Part shown: positions 1 to 10,769 of the stretch, in pieces
How positions within the stretch are numbered: the first letter of the stretch is position 1
Layout: the number at the start of each line of letters is the position of its first letter
NCBI GenBank assembly: GCA_934047225.1
Contig: CAKOHE010000107.1
Coordinates: forward strand, 744,001 to 808,000
Direction: 5' to 3'
From: Ypsolopha sequella
Taxonomy: Eukaryota > Arthropoda > Insecta > Lepidoptera > Ypsolophidae
DNA: 64,000 bases
Program-made: the position numbers and the translations under genes
The notes under the pieces: model-generated
The model's input: only the letters and a program-made list of their open reading frames with translations
What the model was told of the DNA's origin: nothing
Database searches by the model: none

Positions 1-1040
1 TTTATAAAGGCAGAATTGTGTCATTTTCTGTTGTATGTTTCTACATCGGGCCCAAACAATTTTAAAATTTGCAATTTTGTCGTAGCTATGCACGCACACA
101 TAAACAATGAATTTATATATAAAATAGTTGTTAATTTCAAGGCGCGATGTAGAGATTGATTGGTCTATTGGTTACATCTGTGGAATTTCGATCTGCTCGA
201 GCAAGGATCGATCCCACATCACTACAAATGTTTTCTTTTTCTATTTTTTTTGAATAATTTCAAAATTACCTACTTGTTTTTTATTTGATCCATCAAAATG
301 ATTATTTTCCATCAAATTCAAGAAAATTATTCGATGATGTGACTTTCTGAAGAATCATGTATGGTGTACTTACAATACATCCTTTCAAGCAAACTACTTT
401 TAGATTGGAAAAAACATTGAATTATGGGAGAAACCCGCGAATTGAGAGAGATGATGTACCAAACTTTTTTTTTCTAAATTCATAATATTTACAGGTAATA
501 AACAAATTATTTCACATAAATAATGCTGTTGATTTATGCATTGATATAAGCATAATAAGTGTATAATCACATTTTTATCGATTATAAAATCATACAAAAA
601 TAAAAAAGCTCTAATGAAGCTCTAATAAATTTTACGAACGAATGCTGCAATTTTTAAAAAAATACTAAATAAACTAGCGCCATCTGTTAGAACCTATCAT
701 AACTTCGTCGTAACTGGGACGACTCCATCTCGCTAAATAAGGTGACTGATTGATATTTTGAGTAGCCAAATTCATACTGGAGACTCTCCTCGGGGTTGTT
801 CTTGAACAACATAAACATAACATAATGCACTCTAATTTTCATAATACAATGCGTAAAAGTACATAGACCGGCTTGTAAGTAATCAGTATTACGGATCAAT
901 AACATATGCGAAATTAAAAAAAAAAGTTTATCTAGGGGCAGAAAGAACGCTGTCCTCTCAGTCTTGCTTGAGATCAATAATCCGTCCAAGACAATTAGAC
1001 AAAAGGGCCAACTAATAATCGCCTCTGTCAAAAGGTAATA
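1..1040. other. AT-rich noncoding DNA
   Basis: No supported gene. Short reading frames here have no recognisable domain. A fragment near 873-895 (gtaagtaatcagtattacgg) resembles the inside of the MITE at 53414-53659, and similar scraps occur near 1545 and 1880, so part of this stretch is probably decayed MITE sequence. Confidence 0.5.
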
Positions 1041-1044
1041 AAGT

Positions 1045-1485
1045 CTTCGCCATTCGTCTAATTAGTTTAGAAGTAAGTAGATTCAATCCCCGGTCGGGCG
1101 ACATAATATATGTGCGTAGTATTTGTTCTTACTTACCACTTGCTGAACGGTGAAGGAAAACACTGTGAGGTAAACCTGCATGCTCTAAAACATGTATTTT
1201 TGTCCCCGAAGTACGGCAATATCTTTAAACTGCCCAAGCTAATGAGACGAATATACTTTATTGCCTTGTGACTGAGGTGATTATTGGTTGGCCCGTTCAT
1301 CTAATTGTTTTGGTCAGTATATACTTAAAAGTATAAAATAATGTTCGGTGAAATGCGGGTATACCGAGTGTGTTCTGTGATTTGCAATTCATAGTTCACA
1401 CTCGGGAACACCTCTGACACCCCCTCGGGGATTCATGTCGTGACGATGTTGTTGTTGTATAAATCGCTGAACTTACCGGGTCTTC
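1045..1485 (+). repeat. tRNA-headed SINE, copy A
   Basis: The left part has a polymerase III B-box-like segment (gattcaatccccggtcgggc at about 1079). The body contains a motif shared with the other copies (cgaagtacggcaat). The right end carries cacctctgacaccccctcgg and then gacgatgttg. The same order of blocks recurs at 37905-38200 (+) and, reversed, at 6938-7290 and 7449-7570. A tRNA-like head with a shared tail is typical of lepidopteran SINEs. The family name is not known to me. Confidence 0.7.
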
Positions 1486-1489
1486 ATTA

Positions 1490-3050
1490 TGAATTTGCCT
1501 GTATAATAAGGTGAATAGGTGACTTTATTTTATATGACTAAATGCATACTGGAGACTTTATAAGTGATCAGATCAGTAACAAGGTTCGATTACCCGACTT
1601 TCTGTGAAATACAGAAAATACAATTTAGGCTTTCTATACTGAGTCCAGGTAGGCCATGAGTTTGTATAGGAAAACAAAAAATATTTTTCGTGTTTCGTAA
1701 AACGGGTCATTGAACCTTGATCTTGACGACTTATCGTGTCTCCAACAGCGATATAAATAAAAAAAATATTTATGATACTTTAAGTACATCACTGGTCTCC
1801 AATATAAATTTGGTCATATAAATCATAGTTACTTTATATATATTTATAATATAAAATAATATATAAATTAATACTCGAGGCTTGGTAAGTAATCAGTATG
1901 ACGAATTCCAAAAAATAAAATGTTAGTAGGGATTCGGTCTGTGTAGGGTCCGTGCTGAAAGATAGTAACTACCTACTTACTTACTAGCCAAAATGTGGTA
2001 CCTAAAACCTTTGCAATCGGAAACAAAAACGAACAAACGTAGCGAAAGCATACGAAGTTAGTGTTGCCATACTCATACTCATTTATTGGTAAAAAACAAA
2101 CTTATTAATAGAAAAACTTATTAATCTGACTGACCTAAAAATTCTATACCATAGAAACAATATTTATACGAGTAAATAACTATGAAATCTATCAAGTACA
2201 TCTATTTCTTATCTATTTCTATCTATTTTAGTACAGACGAAACTCACTGGAATGGCGGGGAGGTGCTGTATTCCATTCCAAATCCCACATAACATCTTTA
2301 AAGGTTATGCAGGACTTTTATCAGTTCTGATTTTCGATATGCTTTGTAATAGCAACTAATTTCTATCTATAAGATAATTTGATAACCTTTTGAAATTCTG
2401 ATATTCTTCATCTCTTCCAATTTAATTGATTCATATTATAAAACCTAACTTAAGTAACTAAGACTTAGATTATAATACATGACATGTGTTCTTTTCATTC
2501 AATTATCGCCTTTGAAAATTTTAGTTGAAATAGACCTCTTCACAGTTTGAAACATATTCCATTTCTGAGTATTTAGTTTGAGCGTTCATGGTAACAATAT
2601 AAGGTTGAGAGATCTATCACTTAACATTTTTAGTTTGCTATTTATTTAAAGTTTCTTTTGATTTTTGGTTTCAACATATATTTTAACGTAGACTTGGTCC
2701 ATCGCTATTCATGCTAAAAGAACCAGGATTACTACACACAACGTAACTTACGGGTCCTAACCAAAGACTAGACGATCACTTCATGGCCTACACTAACTTA
2801 GAACTCTTCATATCAATTTATATATTTTATTTATCTGGTTTTGTTTTCAAATATAGTAGCTTAGGGGAGTTAGGCAGACTCAGGCAGATTTATTTAGGCT
2901 CAGTTAATTTTAGTTAGGTAGGGTTACGTTAGTAATACTAGTAGTAATAATTAATAGATAGTAAGTAGGTAGGTAGGGAGAGAGTAGGGTATATAGGGTA
3001 TTATATATATATATATAGTGTATATAGGGTTTATCATATAGGCTATAGTA
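1490..3050. other. AT-rich noncoding DNA with a short AT microsatellite
   Basis: No gene seen. It holds degenerate MITE-like scraps (tactcgaggcttggtaagta near 1872) and a TA run near 3001-3020. The rest is low-complexity AT-rich sequence. Confidence 0.5.
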
Positions 3051-3550
3051 TATATATTTATCTATTTATATGTATGTGTATGACGAAAGTGTTTCAACTC
3101 CAAGCGAAAAATCGCACAGTGCGAGAGGGACGGCTTCAGGGCAAAAGGGAAAAAAGTTGGTTTTATATTTTTATTAAAAAAACTAAAATAGTTAGCAAAA
3201 TTTCAAATATTAAATCTCTAGATATTGTTGAAACACACCTAATAAAATATATTTGAGTTCTGTATATGGTTGCTGTTCGTCAAACGAGGAGAAAAAGTGT
3301 GTTTGAAGACCTCATTTCAACAATTATTTCTATCGAGGAATTTTTATCCAAACATGTTTTCCAATTTCAAAACCCTAGATTATATATAGTCAAAATGCAT
3401 ATACCAGAAATTTATTAAAATTTTCCGTGTATTTCATGAAATACTTACACAGAAAAGAAACACCCGTATTTTTTTCGCATATCGCCTTAACATTATATCA
3501 TTGCAGTATAGAAACGCAGAAAGTAAAGTAAATCTGGATGTGAGGAGCTC

Positions 3551-3620
3551 TAAACCGGGATTTGAACCCGGGACCTCTAGCTTACCGGGCGATTGGTCTA
3601 CTAACTGAGCTATCCAGGTC
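3551..3620 (-). repeat. tRNA-like sequence, probably SINE head
   Basis: Read on the minus strand, it has a D-arm-like block (atagctcagttagtagac), an anticodon-like loop ccggtaa that would give GGT (Thr), and a good T arm (ccgggttcaaatcccgg). The acceptor ends do not pair well and the base before the anticodon is C rather than T. I therefore read it as a tRNA-derived SINE head or pseudo-tRNA, not a working tRNA-Thr gene. Confidence 0.55.
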
Positions 3621-3907
3621 TCAACACAACTCGTGAATTTACCGATGTGCTTTCCCATACTGCAATGATATTTATAAGTACCCACTTTACAGTGAGCCAC
3701 TTGGCGCCTAGAGGACACTAGTGTATTCAAAGCTGGTCAAAGAAATGCCCTACCGTCACCTGTTACAGCATCGGGTAGTGAAGAATACACATTACTCTTA
3801 CCGAAACTATGATAGAAATAAATTTCAGGATACTGCCAATTAATATAAAATTTTGTACACTCATACAAAACATTGAGAAGAAGATCGTACAAAGTAAACA
3901 TACATAT

Positions 3908-3908
<1 letters not shown>

Positions 3909-3947
<39 letters not shown>
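3909..3947. repeat. (TA)n microsatellite
   Basis: About 19 uninterrupted TA dinucleotides. It sits at the tail of the LINE-end repeat that follows, as expected for a 3' simple-repeat tail of an element on the minus strand. Confidence 0.9.
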
Positions 3948-3949
3948 TA

Positions 3950-4020
3950 CATATACCCACGCGTGTCTCCCAGAGGGGTAGGGAGACTACAGATTTCCAT
4001 CTGCTACGATCTTGACTTGA
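3950..4020 (-). repeat. LINE 3'-end-like dispersed repeat
   Basis: Contains gggagactacagatttccat and ctgctacgatcttg, shared with 35776-35890 (-) and, reversed, with 13870-14065 (+). On the minus strand it reads as the end of a retroelement frame (QDRSRWKSVVSLPLWETR) before a simple repeat. This is a common lepidopteran LINE tail; the family is not named. Confidence 0.6.
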
Positions 4021-4029
4021 CACACCTCT

Positions 4030-4900
4030 TATACAAATAATAATTATTATTATAATTACTTATTCCAAGTAAAATTTCATGAAAAATGTATTCGCAAACA
4101 AATTCGGAATAAATTCAAATTTTACATTTCTTTAAATTTTCTATTTTAAAATCTTTCTATCCAGTGTTGGTTGTTTGGCAAAACATCTTGAAATTGAATC
4201 TGACAACTTTAGTAGTAGTACATTATAAAATCGTTAAAAGCCAATAACATTTTAGCACTTTCTCAAAAGTTGAATAATTATTAAACCGTGGGCCGAAATG
4301 TATCCGGTAAAAACACATTTTTATTGTTTTAATATTAATAAGTAAACCAAAGAAATAAATAAAGCTTAAAAAAGCACAATATAATATTCATTAACATTAT
4401 TATATTATGAGTATATATATATCGGCGCGACTTTGCTGTTGCGTTCATCTGCCGCAAGATGTCTCTACGCGACACTATATGACGTGGCTTCGATGAGAGC
4501 GAGCCCGGAGAACGAACTGTTGTAAAACTTGTCCTCAAGATGTCGCTACTCGCTGCTCAATATTTTATGTACAGTGTAGGCTAAATTTAGTGTTCATTAA
4601 TTCAATATTAATCTAGTAATGTTTCTTGTTGATAATCAATAAGTTTTAAGGCTTTCTATTGTCTGATTATTCACATCACAATGAATTAATCTAAGTTCGA
4701 TCTGCAAATCTTTTCTGTTCATCCGTTTTACGCCGTAGTTTCAATCGTTCCGTAATTTCTTTATTACTAGTAGGAATAGATTAATTAAATAATAGTTTAT
4801 ATTGTTTCTAATGACTGTTTAAAATATTGAATTGAATTGTCAGTAAATTGAATCATGATTATTGTAATTACCAAGATGATGATTTATAAAAAGACACAGT
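4030..4900. other. AT-rich noncoding DNA
   Basis: No gene or clear repeat seen. One moderately GC-rich patch near 4430-4520 has no recognisable coding content. Confidence 0.45.
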
Positions 4901-4902
4901 TT

Positions 4903-5110
4903 TGTTAGCGTTGAGCATAGAGGCTAGTTCATGCGGTTTCATGACAAGAGCTCTGATTGGTCAACCCGAGTAGGCCAATCAGGTGGTTTTCTAAAAATAG
5001 TTTGCCTCTATTTTCAACGTGAAAAATGGCGCACTTTTGTCGGTGCTGCTGTACGAGAAACTCGAGTTCTTTGGTAACGTAATAAAATTAAGTATTTGGT
5101 CTCTCTAGCA
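4903..5110 (+). repeat. candidate LTR fragment
   Basis: Runs from tgttagcgttgagcatag to tctctctagca, so it has TG...CA ends. It carries an inverted pair of CCAAT-type boxes (ctgattgg at 4953-4960 and ccaatcag at 4975-4982). A short frame follows at 5166. BEL-type LTRs often start TGTT, but no second copy of the LTR is present, so this is tentative. Confidence 0.3.
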
Positions 5111-5462
5111 TTTGATAAATTCAAATCCCAGTAAATCTACAACACGGATAGGTCGAGATAGGAATATGGCAGATGGAGATGGTATCCGTGACACCGGCGG
5201 TGCTGGTGTCGAGCCATTTGGTGATAACCCTGAAGCTTCTGTCTCGTTATACATGTATATTATTATTATAACAAAAATGATAATAAAGGTGGGACAAGCG
5301 GTTCAATCATAGCTATAATCGTGTCATTACTGACTCCGTCTTCTCCTGAGCATTTATCTTTTTAAGTTGTAAGATTGCATATTCAGTCTCCCTGTTCAAA
5401 ATATATGGAATCGTTTCCTCAGTCGAAGTTTAGTTGAGTGTATTTATTGAGACTTTATCTTT

Positions 5463-6088
5463 TTAAGAATAAAGTTTTTTATAAAAATCTGTGGCTATAT
5501 CGACAATTTCGCTTCTATTCGTTATTTCTTTTCCATCATGTTTAGACAGAGATTTTATCCATGCTTTCTGATTGCTGAATGTTTTGGCGGTGCGCTTGGT
5601 TGAGCTTCTTAGTTCTAGTTCTTTTTCCATTATTTCTAATTTAATTTTATGTTTACTTTCTTTAATTTTCTTACTTTTTTTCTTATACAGATTTTTCAAT
5701 CGTTTCTTTTGTTCCCATGATCTGTTGGAATTCATCTTTAATTTGTTTCGTTCGTCTATCAGGTATTCGATTTCATTAGTAATAAAATTAAGGTTCTTGT
5801 TTTTGCTCTTTGGCAAGCTTTCTATACATTCCTTGACAGATTTTACCGTTTGCCTGTAGTTTGTATTCATGTCCTTTGAAGTTAGTGTCTCTACCTTGTC
5901 GAACATCATATCTTTAAGAGATGCTGACTCTATGGGTGTGAAGTTTTTATTTTTATGGACAAATTTTGTTCTAGTTTTCTTCGAGTTAGTTTCTTAATCA
6001 TACGTTACTCTGACAAGTCTATGGTCACTCGGAAATTTTGTGGATATAACTTCGTTGTTTTGGACTTTATTTCGGGTTTTTACTAGGA
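5463..6088 (-). pseudogene. RTE-type LINE fragment: endonuclease end plus linker
   Basis: On the minus strand the sequence opens with the end of an AP-endonuclease domain, readable near 6000-6050 as STKFPSDHRLVRV, which holds the family's DHR motif. A lysine-rich linker of about 148 residues follows (5463-5909), with blocks such as EIEYLIDERNKLK and KKSKKIKESKHKIKLE. In RTE-type LINEs this linker joins endonuclease to reverse transcriptase. A stop after the DHR block separates the two parts, and the reverse transcriptase is missing. It therefore looks like a dead, doubly truncated copy. It abuts another repeat at 6089. RTE is my best clade guess from the linker style; CR1 is possible. Confidence 0.65.
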
Positions 6089-6322
6089 TGGCGGTATATC
6101 CATCCCTAATAGCCGGGCCTTATATGGAACAGACTGGTGACGGGCAGCGGCGTCACTGGTGCGAGGGTCCCGGCACCGCGCTCACTAACCCGCCTGCCCA
6201 GCGTGTGTGAGTATGGGCAATTCTTTCAGGATTACCGCCGGGAGTGGCAAAGTCCTGGAAAGGCTTATGTCCAGCAGTGGACCTACTAGGCTGATGGATG
6301 GATGGATGGATGGATGGATGGA
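6089..6322 (+). repeat. SINE or LINE tail with RTE-type 3' end
   Basis: A 230-bp unit from gatggcggtatatccatccc through aggcttatgtccagcagtgg to a (GGAT)n tail at 6293-6321. The whole unit occurs again, inverted, at 45338-45541. Its last part matches the 3' end of the LINE at 50695-50880 (tatgtccagcagtgg), so it is either that LINE's tail or a SINE borrowing it. Confidence 0.7.
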
Positions 6323-6427
6323 ACGTGTACTGCGTTTTCAACGAGTGAGAGCACAAGACATAATAATAGTAGTTTATGCTACAAGGGCGAAAAGGAATAA
6401 ATTACGAGGACGATTTAAAACACTCGC

Positions 6428-6540
6428 CGAGTAATTTATTGCTCTTACGTCCGATATCATACTACGTTTTTAAAAAAAAAGTAAAGGGCAAAATAATCGA
6501 CTTTCTGTTCGGTTTTGATGCATAAAAAGTGGGCCTTTAA
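6428..6540. repeat. left arm of a long inverted-repeat pair
   Basis: Two blocks, gagtaatttattgctcttac and then ggcaaaataatcgactttct continuing to ggccttta, recur as reverse complements and in mirrored order at 9000-9265. A self-folding block (aataaattac...gtaatttatt) overlaps the start of the arm. Confidence 0.7.
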
Positions 6541-6937
6541 AGTTGGTCAACAGTAGTAAAACCAATGGCTACTGTAGCGTATTTATTCCACGTATGAAAG
6601 AGATCCTACATAATTTCTACGTACCCCAACCACTACTTATGCCAACTCTCCCTGCACATATCCAGGGCACACCTCCGACACTTCATACTTTTCGCTCAAG
6701 TTATTTACCTACACTATACACACGCGCACTGGCTTGTCCGCACACGCTTGTGTGTGTGCGTGAGCTAGACTAGGGCTGGCAGCAAGCGTGTAAGCGTCGT
6801 CGATCGAGAGGGATAACATTATAAGTCAGCAACTTATGATTCTCTTCCTAAATTTTAGTGTAGTTAATCCCTAGGTCCTAGTTCTGGTTCCCCATGGATT
6901 AATCTGTATTAAAAAAAATATATATATATCGTCACGA

Positions 6938-7290
6938 TCTAAATGCCCGAGGGGGTGTCAGAGGTGTTTCGAGTGTGAACCTTGAAATGCAAGTCACAGT
7001 CCACACTCGGTACATCCGCGTTTCACCTACAAATATTACGTCCAAACGTGATGCGTGGTGAGCTCTATCGCCGTACTTCAGGCACAAATACATGCTTTTT
7101 AGGAGATGCAGGTTTCCTCCCGATGTTTTCCTTCACCTTTCAGTAAGTGGTAAGTACCTACCTATTATCAAATACTATGCACATTATGTAAATTCCGAAA
7201 AAATCATTGGTGCATGCCCGACCGGGGATTGAAACTGGATCTCAAGATTACCCCTGAGTTACCACGCCGCTTTTTCATTACTTTAAAAGT
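6938..7290 (-). repeat. tRNA-headed SINE, copy B
   Basis: Reverse orientation. Tail block ccgagggggtgtcagaggtg at 6949, body block with gccgtacttcaggcacaaat, and a B-box-like head near 7217-7240 (cgaccggggattgaaactgg). Read on the minus strand, the head also has an A-box-like tggtaactcagg. Best preserved of the four copies. Confidence 0.7.
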
Positions 7291-7448
7291 AAATTAGGTG
7301 ATTACTTCAAACGACTTCCCGTCTGTCCAAATGGGATCAATGGCCTTCCCTTTATGATGCCGCAACGGCGCGGCGGCGATTGTTCGACATTGCGCTGGCG
7401 CAACTTTGTAACGGTGGCACGCGCGAATTTTATATGAGTAAAATATAA

Positions 7449-7570
7449 ACATCGTCATGTCACAACACGAATCCTTTCAGAGGAGTCAGAGGTGCTTTTT
7501 AGTATGGACTGTGAAGTGCAGCTTATAGTCAATACTCTTACACCCACGTTTCACCGATGATTTTCAACAC
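7449..7570 (-). repeat. partial SINE, copy C
   Basis: Only the 3' portion remains: catcgtcatgtcacaacacg, then gtcagaggtgctttttagta and cccacgtttcaccgatg. These are degenerate matches to the tails of the other three copies. Confidence 0.55.
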
Positions 7571-7599
7571 GCTTTTATTAACTTTACTTGTATGTAACA

Positions 7600-8990
7600 A
7601 ACAATATAACTAACAAAGCAAAATAATTTGTCCCTAAATCGGATTTTGCCGGCAACATAATGTATGAGCAAAAACCTAACTTACAAAATTACATAATTGC
7701 CAAAAATCAGTATCGTAATAAAACAAAACAAAACAAAATACGCGCGCAACGAACGAGTGGTACTCGAGCTCTGCTTGCCTCCAGATTTGCCACTAACTTG
7801 CGGGGGACCGCGGGGGACGATAAACTCGCGCGGGGAGGTGAGTGTCGCTTCTTTACGTAGTAATTCTTAATTCGATGCACCTTTTTAGATACCTGCTTTA
7901 TATAAAATCATAAACTTTTGCTCGCAGTTCCGCTCACGTGATATTCGGTTTTATGACATCCTTTTTTCCACAGGAACATTGTATTTTTTTTTCAGGAATA
8001 TAAAATTAAAATTAAATTAAAATTAAATTCTTTATTTACCAGACAAAAGTCCAAAATTACAATTAAATAAGTTAAGATTAGAGGAATAACATTCAATTAA
8101 ATAATATAAGATTAGATTAGATTTAAACACGAACAAAAACACGACCAAAAAACACGAAGATATATATATTATAAGATAAGATAAGATAAGATAAGATTCA
8201 TTTATTCATGAATGTAGGTAGTTAGTAATACATTTGATCTTAAAGATAATTTATGTGCTCCACACTCTGCCAAAAGGCGTTTGAATATAAAATTAATCAA
8301 CATAAAGAGATTTTTAACATTAGCATGCATTCATGAGATGTAATTAGAGATGTAATTAATGTGCAATCGGATCTCAGCCTTAGGCTTAACGTATAAATAA
8401 AATAATTGTATTTTAATGAAACATGTCAAAGATTTGAATAATTACAATAACAAGTATCTATGTCACAATATAAAATTAGATATATGTGGGATATGTGATA
8501 ATTCAGGGTATAAGCTATGTCCCCTACAAATTTCATCCAAATCCGTCTAGCTGTTTCAACGTGAAGAAGTAATTACAAACAAACTAACTCACACACACAC
8601 AAACTTAGGCGTTTATAATATTATAGTGGGATTCATTGACATACTATTCTTATCTTATTAAAAAAATTAAATTTAAAATAACTTGTTGCTACTATAGCCG
8701 TTCAAACAAGTTTTTACGTAAGCCACTGGCACTAGAATTATGCACAAAATAAATTTTTAAGGCATAGTCCTACATTTAAAAAGAAACATATTTGGAAATT
8801 CCTTTTGGGTAGGTTATCTACATCAACATAATGTTTTAATAACAAACATTTCCACACTGCATTTATCTTTTATTTCTTTATGAAATTATTACTAGAAATT
8901 TAGTAATAATAACGTTACTGTATGTATTTCACAAATTTATCTAGAAACTCCAAGTACCATTGTATACAACCTTATATATTTTTTCAATGC
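7600..8990. other. noncoding DNA between inverted-repeat arms
   Basis: No gene seen. Holds an (ATAAG)n microsatellite at 8171-8196 followed by an antisense retroelement-tail-like stretch, and several AT-rich runs. The GC-richer patch at 7740-7850 has no recognised product. Confidence 0.45.
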
Positions 8991-8999
8991 AAGTGCTCG

Positions 9000-9265
9000 T
9001 AAAGGCCCACTTTTTATGCATAAAACCGAACAGAAAGTCGATTATTTTGCCCTAGGGCTTTATTGTTATTATTTTTTTTTTATTTACGAGAAGTTGGCTA
9101 ACATGCAACCTTTCCTGTGTACCATAAATGTATACTTTTTTTGCACTGTTTAACGGCTCTGGGTACAGTCCTTTTGAGCCAATCATAATTTAAAGTTCTC
9201 AAGATTATATTTGTTTTATTTCCTCACACTATGCATTGAAACGGTCGTAAGAGCAATAAATTACT
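9000..9265. repeat. right arm of a long inverted-repeat pair
   Basis: Reverse complement of the blocks in 6428-6540: taaaggcccactttttatgc and aacagaaagtcgattatttt near 9000-9052, then cgtaagagcaataaattact near 9246. Extra sequence lies between the two blocks here, so the arms have diverged by insertions or deletions. Confidence 0.7.
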
Positions 9266-9342
9266 CGGTTACGTTTAAGAACAAAAATGAAAAAAATTGC
9301 ACTCGCTCATACGTCTCTTTATTATGGCGTAGCTGCGTCACG

Positions 9343-9670
9343 CGTATGATGCTACGTCGTAGCAAAGACTTGCGTCGTAGCTTAGACGTCACTGCCGACA
9401 AGCGTCTGTGTGTATGCGTTTGTACGTATGATGCTACGTCGTAGCAAAGACTTGCGTCGTAGCTTAGACGTCACTGCCGACAAGCGTCTGTGTGTATGCG
9501 TTTGTACGTATGATGCTACGTCGTAGCAACGACTTGCGTCGTAGCTTAGACGTCACTGCCGACAAGCGTCTGTGTGTATGCGTTTGTACGTATGATGCTA
9601 CGTCGTAGCAAAGACTTGCGTCGTAGCTTAGACGTCACTGCCGACAAGGGTCTGTGTGTATGCGTTTGTA
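9343..9670. repeat. 82-bp tandem array, 4 units
   Basis: Units start at 9343, 9425, 9507 and 9589 and are almost identical. Each contains a hairpin-forming gctacgtcgtagc (6-bp stem around one base), a second cgtcgtagc, and gacgtcac, a CRE-like core. The high identity suggests recent expansion. Confidence 0.95.
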
Positions 9671-9930
9671 CGTATTTGGTCTCTGCCAATTAAAACTCCA
9701 AAATTAATCTCCACCAATAATTAAGGGTTTGATTCTCGCATAACTTGTCCTAAATAAAAAAAGCTGATACTTAACACGAATGCTGTTCTAATGAGTAACA
9801 TTGTACCAGATCGAATGAGGTTTTCATTGCCTCTGGTCCGGTAAAAAAAATTGTTATAGTGATTTGGAGCTGCAGTATTGCAAAGGATTTGATTTATTTC
9901 ATTTTTAAACTAAATGGGGGGGGGGCGACA

Positions 9931-9966
9931 CAGACGTTCCAATTAGGCGCCATGAAGTCTAGACAG
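9931..9966 (+). repeat. short dispersed repeat, copy 1
   Basis: A 36-bp block containing attaggcgccatgaagtcta. It recurs with one mismatch at 13502-13537 in the same orientation. Preceded by a run of G. Origin unknown. Confidence 0.7.
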
Positions 9967-10619
9967 GCTGTATCACGTGACCACATGTAGCGTCATTCCG
10001 ATAGGGAAATTATTATGGAAATTTATTAGGCTGAGGTAGCTTGACGAGTTTATCTTAATAAAAGGAGGGTTCTGCAAATACTGATCTCAAGGGGAAATCT
10101 GAATGAATTGTATGAAACAATATTGGAACTCATTCTGTGGTGGTCCACTTCTGAGAGAATTTGCTATTCTTAAGAACGAAGTCATAAATTTAATATCCGC
10201 ACAACAGGGGGTTGGTTTTGTCAATCATATTTTTTTTCTCGCATCCGCTTAAGTAATTCGACACGTTCTGTAAAGATAGTCAATGCTTTCTTAGAATGGG
10301 GTAATAGATGTCTGGAGCAAATGGAGTTATGCAATACAGATGTGAAGCAAAGGAAAAAAACCCTAGGAAACGAATTCGAGTAGAGACGTAAACGACATTC
10401 ATTGTTATTCATGCAAAATGCAACCTTATAGACGACATCTTAAAAAGGTATAATTTATGCTCAACGGATACTGTACTTGTGAAAACGTGTGTTTCAGAAA
10501 GGCTAATTGCCAACAAACAAGGACTTTAGGAAGAGATGCAGGCAAAGGTCAGGTCGAGGTGATGGAGCTATTTATTTCGTAGGGGCTAGGTTTTGGGATA
10601 TGAAAACCTAGGCCTTTCG

Positions 10620-10760
10620 TTAACTGCAGTGGACAACGGCTCGTGGTTTGGCGGGAACGGTCAACGCGCGAAACAAATTCGCGGTCGTTTCACCGTCCAA
10701 TCAGAGAACAAGAGAACGTGACGTCACAGGCACGAAGATGTGTTTGAGTGTTGCATTTGG
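10620..10760. promoter_or_regulatory. GC-rich block with consensus CRE and CCAAT
   Basis: Stands out from AT-rich surroundings. Contains a palindromic CRE (tgacgtca, 10719-10726), a ccaatcag box about 20 bp upstream, and several CpG-containing words (cgcgcgaaac, ttcgcggtcg). This looks like a promoter or an LTR U3 region. No gene start is visible downstream, so the call rests on motifs only. Confidence 0.3.
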
Positions 10761-10769
10761 TTCTGTGCC

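Noticed and set aside
3551..3620. Functional tRNA-Thr gene
   Set aside because: Acceptor arms do not pair and the base before the anticodon is C. It looks like a SINE head.
5112..5312. 66-codon frame starting near a possible LTR
   Set aside because: Too short and without a gag motif. Kept only as context for the LTR candidate.
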